Shown: positions 59,901 through 64,000 of the stretch, piece after piece
Position numbering within the stretch: position 1 is the stretch's first letter
Layout of the letters: each line of letters begins with the position of its first letter
Assembly (NCBI GenBank): GCA_039720395.1
Contig: CM077828.1
Coordinates: 18,884,264-18,948,263 of the forward strand
Source of the DNA: Liquidambar formosana
Taxonomy: Eukaryota > Streptophyta > Magnoliopsida > Saxifragales > Altingiaceae
Reading direction: 5' to 3'
Length of the DNA: 64,000 bases
Program-made: the position numbers and the translations under genes
The notes under the pieces: generated by a model
The model's input: the letters and a program-made list of their open reading frames with translations, nothing else
Told to the model about the DNA's origin: nothing
Databases searched by the model: none

Positions 59901-61641
59901 GAGCTCCTCTCATTTTTGTTCAGAACCATGCTTCTTTTGTATATGTATTTTGGAGTTTAATAATAAAAACTCAAATTATCTGGACATTTTACAGTAAATT
60001 TAAATAGCAGAGAATTGGTTATTGCACTGAGCGATGCAATATTTAGAATGTTAATAAAATCTTTCCTTGTGTCTATTTCTGCACAAGAAATCTATTTTGC
60101 CAGACTGGTGAGATTTTTAACTAGTCCAAGTCCACTTGAGTTGGACATGTAGTGTCATGGTTGTTACTTAGTATGCTAATCAATCCCTGGTAACAATGTG
60201 ACCATGCCAAGGATTTGGAAAATGTTCTTTAGGTGGGGGGAAGCTGTTTTGGTTATAATTTAATATTCCCCTTCTACCCCAGACGGCAATGGGTCAGGGA
60301 AGAAGATTTAGCAAAGGACTTGAAGCTACATTCAAAGCAACTTCGTCGGACCTTGCGGTTTTTTGAAGAAGAAAAACTTGTTACCCGGGATCATAGGAGA
60401 GAGGTTAGTCTTATTTATTTATTTATTGTAGTTCTTGCATTTTACTTTGGTACTATTAGTAATCACTACTAATCACATGTTTCTTATATTTGTAGGTTTC
60501 CTATTTATTTTATTTTATAGCTGTTTGCATTATTCTAGATTTATTCCTTCTAGCGTATTAACTAATGAAAGTTTTAAGAAATCATTGTAATTGAAGCATC
60601 AAATATTAGCTAATTCTTAGTGTTTGATTCTAGTGCTCAGCTGTTTTGTGTAAAAAGAGGTGCATTTGATTCATTATCTTGGAAAGAGTATAAACTGATC
60701 TCTGATATCTGGTAATGCTAATTGCGTGCAAACCTTAGACAGTTGCGCATGTTACATAACCTTATGGCCAATAGAAAAGCTTTGAACTTATCACGATTTA
60801 TGAAAAATCATATTATGTTTTTTTGGTTATTCATATTATTTACTTGATATTTGGTTTATCACAGACAGCTAAGGGTGCGAAGATATATAGCGCTGCAATA
60901 GCTGCCACAGGTGATGGCCAACAGGTTGTGAAAGAGGGAGAGGAAAAGATTAAGATGCACACTCACTCTTACTGTTGTTTAGATTATGCACAGGTTGCTC
61001 TCTTTCTAATTTCACGATTATTGTATTTTCTAATTTTTCTATACAAAGATGATTCTTTATTGTTAAATAATGGGTAATCTGATCGCTGGATTTTTAGTGA
61101 TTTCACTGATTTGATAGGGTGGAGTCGGTAAAAGAAACCCTTTATTTTGGTTTGCTATTGAATGTAATTATTCAGTTAATCAAATGTTGACCAAATTCCA
61201 GCTTTTGTATCTTCGAAGAAGGCCTAAATCAAAAATATATTGCAGATATATGATGTTGTCAGGTACAGACTGCACCGTATGAAGAAGAAACTAAAAGATG
61301 AACTAGAAAACAAGAACACAGTTCAGGAGTATATATGCCCTAACTGCGCAAGAAGGTTTAAGTTACTGCTGCCACTGTTTTTTTTACTTCTATAAAGTCT
61401 TCAGATGAATTATCATATTTTTGAAAATTTGAGGATTTGCTCATGTCTTATGTTCAGGTACAATGCTTTGGATGCACTGCGGCTGGTTTCTATGGATGAC
61501 GAATATTTTCACTGTGAAAATTGCAATGGTGAACTTGTCGCAGAGAGTGATAAGTTAGCTGCGCAAGAAGTAGGAGATGGAGATGACAACGCAAGGAGGC
61601 GGCGACGTGAAAAGTTGAAGGACATGCTTCAAAAGATGGAG
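56970..61641 (+). CDS. GTF2E1: TFIIE subunit alpha (5' part; exons 1-6 of a gene running off the right edge)
   Basis: TFIIE-alpha joins the RNA polymerase II preinitiation complex, recruits TFIIH and helps promoter opening. Exons: 56970-56992, 57150-57272, 60283-60403, 60865-60993, 61246-61355, 61458-61641; all GT..AG and phase-consistent, giving 230 uninterrupted codons. Start MSIEPFNR; winged-helix TFIIE domain (LVKLAARAFYDDI, GIAVVVLDALTRRQWVREEDL, KQLRRTLRFFEEEKL); then HTHSYCCLDYAQIYDVVRYRL; a zinc ribbon CPNC...CENC (25-30 residues apart) and NARRRRREKLKDMLQKME. Plant proteins have ~470 aa, so the acidic C-terminal half lies beyond the window, past an intron of at least 2.4 kb containing a LINE. 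The first coding exon is only 23 nt. Family assignment from memory; splice logic seen directly. Confidence 0.94.
57992..58182 (-). mobile_element. LINE 3'-tail fragment in TFIIE-alpha intron 2
   Basis: Contains GGGCTTAGCCCATGTACATGAG and AGAGAACAAAAGAGGGTT, also present in the LINE tail at 39236-39555. It is flanked by AAAAGAAACTTT on both sides (~57980-57991, ~58184-58195), a target duplication of ~12 bp. No coding content beyond a few codons. Confidence 0.6.
59393..59776 (+). mobile_element. 5'-truncated LINE in TFIIE-alpha intron 2 (zf-RVT remnant)
   Basis: The plus strand encodes RRGWMPPNRCIICKCCEEFV and HPFIHCFINRELWSF, the zf-RVT zinc motif and its H..C partner from plant L1 ORF2. A broken continuation follows, with an A-rich end near 59770. 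Several stops. Confidence 0.7.
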
Positions 61642-61661
61642 GTTATTCCCTCAACCCCCCC

Positions 61662-61663
<2 letters not shown>

Positions 61664-61706
<43 letters not shown>

Positions 61707-61721
61707 AAAAAAAAAAAAAAA
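61664..61721 (+). repeat. Poly-C(33) followed by poly-A(25) near an exon 6 donor
   Basis: Thirty-three C, then twenty-five A, starting 22 nt after the exon 6 splice donor of TFIIE-alpha. The minus strand is a G33 run. Length may be affected by sequencing or assembly error. Confidence 0.8.
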
Positions 61722-62089
61722 TCTTCTTCCCTTGGGAAATTTCCACATACCTAAGCCTATCTATCTTTGTATCTGTTTGTAAAATGCTCTTGAAAGGCAA
61801 AGGTAGTTATAGTTTAGAATGTGGTTTTAATTGAAATATCTCAATGGCTATGGTTACATAACCTTATGGCCATCCACTACCGGCCCCTTTTTCATTTGAG
61901 ATGGGATGAGATGTTGATTGGAGGCCTTTTTGGTTTTTTGGTTTATAGGATCACTTTGTACCTTTGTTGTTGTTGATAGGTTTGGATTTCTTTCCCCCGA
62001 GGACTTCTCATCCTTTCTTTTTATTCTCTTTTGTGACTAACATACTTGTTTTTGACTAATATACATGTTTTTATCCAAAAAGAAAAAGA

Positions 62090-64000
62090 AGTCCCATTCT
62101 TCTAACCTTTCTTTACAAACATTCCTCCTCAACTGCAAGTAGCCAAAGCCATTTACCCAAAATAGGTTGGTAAGTTTGCTACAACACTACGAATTGAAGT
62201 AAGCTTACCTCCATTAGAAAAATACCCACTCTTCCATCCACTAAAAGCCTTTTCTCATATCTTGCAACGACAGAGTCCCAAACCGCCTTGCCTTGAAAGA
62301 AGCCCTAAAAGGAAGACCCAACTAAGGTCAATTCTACACCTCACGCCCAGAGGTTGAAAGCTGAGGCATCCACTTGCACTCCCTCACCTACAGCCTACCA
62401 ATAGTAACTTTTGTTTCCTAAACTCACTTTCAAGCTTGTTACTGCTTCCGAACAAGGAAGCACATTGATTAAACAACGAAGTTGTTCTCTCCTCGGGCCG
62501 CAAAAAATTATTAGTATCATACTGTCATCCACATACAAAATATGAGAAAGGCATCCCATCTCTCTTCCTGCACCCTCTAAGTCAAAACCTTTCAACCCAA
62601 CCTGTCTTCAAGGCATTTCCCACATTCTACTTTCAACCTTCATGACAATGATAAAAATGAAATAAAGGATATCTTTTCCTGTGACCCCTCGATCTCCTGT
62701 GAGGGTTCCCATTCACCAAAATGGAAAAAGACACCACTGAAATGTGAGTCTCCGCCCATTTCCTCCACTTATCCCTTAAACCCATTTGTCATAGCAAGTA
62801 AAGAAGATACTTCTGATTCACATGATCAAAAACTTTCTCCACATCCAATTTATTAAACCAATCCAGGATCCCACTTCTATGTCTTAAATTTAAACACTCA
62901 TTAGCAATAAGCACCACATCTAAAATTTGCCTGTCACCATGAAAATCATGTTGGTTGGAGGAAACCACTTTCCCGACCAACTCCCCGACCAACTCCTTTG
63001 CAATAATCTTGTACACACTTTTAACTAGGCTAATTGGACAAAAATCCTTTTAACTCACCACTTCACCTTTTTTTTTGGGATCAAAGAAATGAAAGTTACA
63101 TTCTAACTTTTTTTTTTTTTTTTCCCCCCCTATTCTCAAAGAACTCCTCCATCACTCTCATCAAGTCCCCTTCCTAAGTCATACATGCAGGTCTTGTGCT
63201 TTTCCCCATTCAAACATTTTATTGGTTCTAAGATTTCTTTTTATTGCCATGCTCTTTCCAACCAACCGTTGCTTCTTCACCATGACTTGAAATCCAAGAT
63301 ATCAAGCAAAGGTTTATGAGGAACCTTCTCCTCAAACATATTTGTGAAATTTTATTGTGCTATTAGCAATAAGGCTTTCCTCTTCCTCCAAAACCCATCA
63401 ACAATCAAACTCCCCATAAAATTTTGTCTTTGTAAGCATTAGCCGGAAATATTTCATATTCTTATCCTCGTCTTCGATAAGATTATTTCATAAGTTAGAT
63501 CAAATAAGAATACTTCATATTCTTATCTTTATCCCAATCTGTAAAATCAGAAACTCCCTTTTCGCTTCCTCTCTCCTACCAACCCCCTTAATTGAAAGTT
63601 CACAATCCTTTTTTTTTTAATGCATTCAAAACTTTTATTTCCCACAAAACCTTTGATCTAGAGATCTCTTACCTTTCAAACAACTCTCCATTCCACTCCT
63701 TGAGTTTCTCTTTCATTGCTTTTATCTTCCTCGCAAACATGAAGCTAGGTGTGCCTTGAAAAGAGAATGAGTCTCACCAAACTTCCCCCATAATTTCCAA
63801 AGCCATCAACTTTTAACCATGTGTTTTTGAACCGAAAAAGGTCCATGCCCAAACACCATCCCTTCACTATTCACCATGGGAGGGTGATCTAAGTAAGGAT
63901 TTAGTAACAATGTTTGAACAACTTTTGGATAGTGTTTCTCCCTAATCAAAGAGAATGAGAACTTATCTTATCAAGACATTGCTGAATTCAATTGATTATT
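62090..64000 (-). mobile_element. LINE with reverse transcriptase, running off the right edge (TFIIE-alpha intron 6)
   Basis: Minus-strand frames give GDRQILDVVLIANECLN and LDVEKVFDHVNQKYLLYLL (62789-63016). They continue with LSHILYVDDSMILI (YVDD active-site box) and LRCLINVLPCSEAVTSLKVSLG (62395-62595). These are blocks of plant L1 reverse transcriptase. Frameshifts and stops separate them; more 5' sequence runs to the window end. Orientation opposite to TFIIE-alpha. Confidence 0.8.

Larger units (their letters stand above)
57273..60282. other. TFIIE-alpha intron 2
   Basis: 3.0-kb intron holding the two LINE fragments above, a (CA)n at ~58331-58348 and a CT/CA run at ~58636-58664. A phrase ending CGACACCCGTTTTAG (57459-57473) recurs as CAACACCCGTTTTAG (57561-57575), part of a local ~100-bp tandem duplication. 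No other gene. Confidence 0.45.

Overview
The window is nuclear DNA of a woody eudicot (inference). It has intron-rich plant genes with GT..AG junctions, plant-type LTR retrotransposons primed by initiator-methionine tRNA, L1-type LINEs, hAT/MULE/Helitron elements, a plant DUF26 gene and AT-rich introns. The codon and family flavour suggests a rosid tree (Fagales-like), but nothing in the sequence fixes the species. No rRNA, tRNA or CRISPR feature was found.

Layout. (1) 1-23,441, minus strand: the first 11 coding exons (481 codons) of TAF2, a TFIID subunit; later exons lie left of the window. Its introns hold an L1 LINE split by a nested LTR element (1,132-4,258), a probable 1.5-kb solo LTR and several LINE 3' ends. 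(2) 23,766-28,690: a hAT-type element with another inverted-repeat element nested in it, then repeat segment A with a broken LINE RNase H region. (3) 29,435-30,204: a DUF26 (Gnk2) secreted-protein gene with an apparent frameshift after its signal peptide. (4) 30,798-36,397, minus: the first exon of an asparaginyl-tRNA synthetase pseudogene split by a 5.2-kb Ty3/Gypsy element. (5) 38,158-44,514, minus: a complete three-exon MED22 gene (155 aa) with a gag-only LTR element in intron 1. (6) 43,859-49,312: a ~1.93-kb tandem array carrying MED22 exon 1 and upstream DNA in 2.3 copies; a hAT element sits in the 5' leader of the functional copy. (7) 49,317-56,420: segment B, a second copy of segment A, enlarged by a MULE-type MITE, a Helitron cluster and a foldback element. 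(8) 56,970-61,641 and beyond, plus: six exons (230 codons) of TFIIE subunit alpha; the rest lies right of the window.

How it fits together. The three working genes encode parts of the RNA polymerase II initiation machinery: TAF2 (TFIID promoter recognition), MED22 (Mediator head) and TFIIE-alpha (preinitiation complex, TFIIH recruitment). All three reading frames rebuild without interruption through their splice sites despite the transposon load. The other gene remnants (AsnRS, extra MED22 exons, LINE domains) are broken.

Most unusual items: an LTR retrotransposon whose only ORF begins with a stretch resembling the N-terminus of the cohesin regulator PDS5 (apparent host-gene capture); the MED22 exon-1 array with a transposon between exon and ancestral promoter; a nested inverted-repeat element filled with ~45-bp dyad repeats; and a Helitron cluster with textbook termini. 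All protein identities come from reading the translations and recalling the families; no database search was run.
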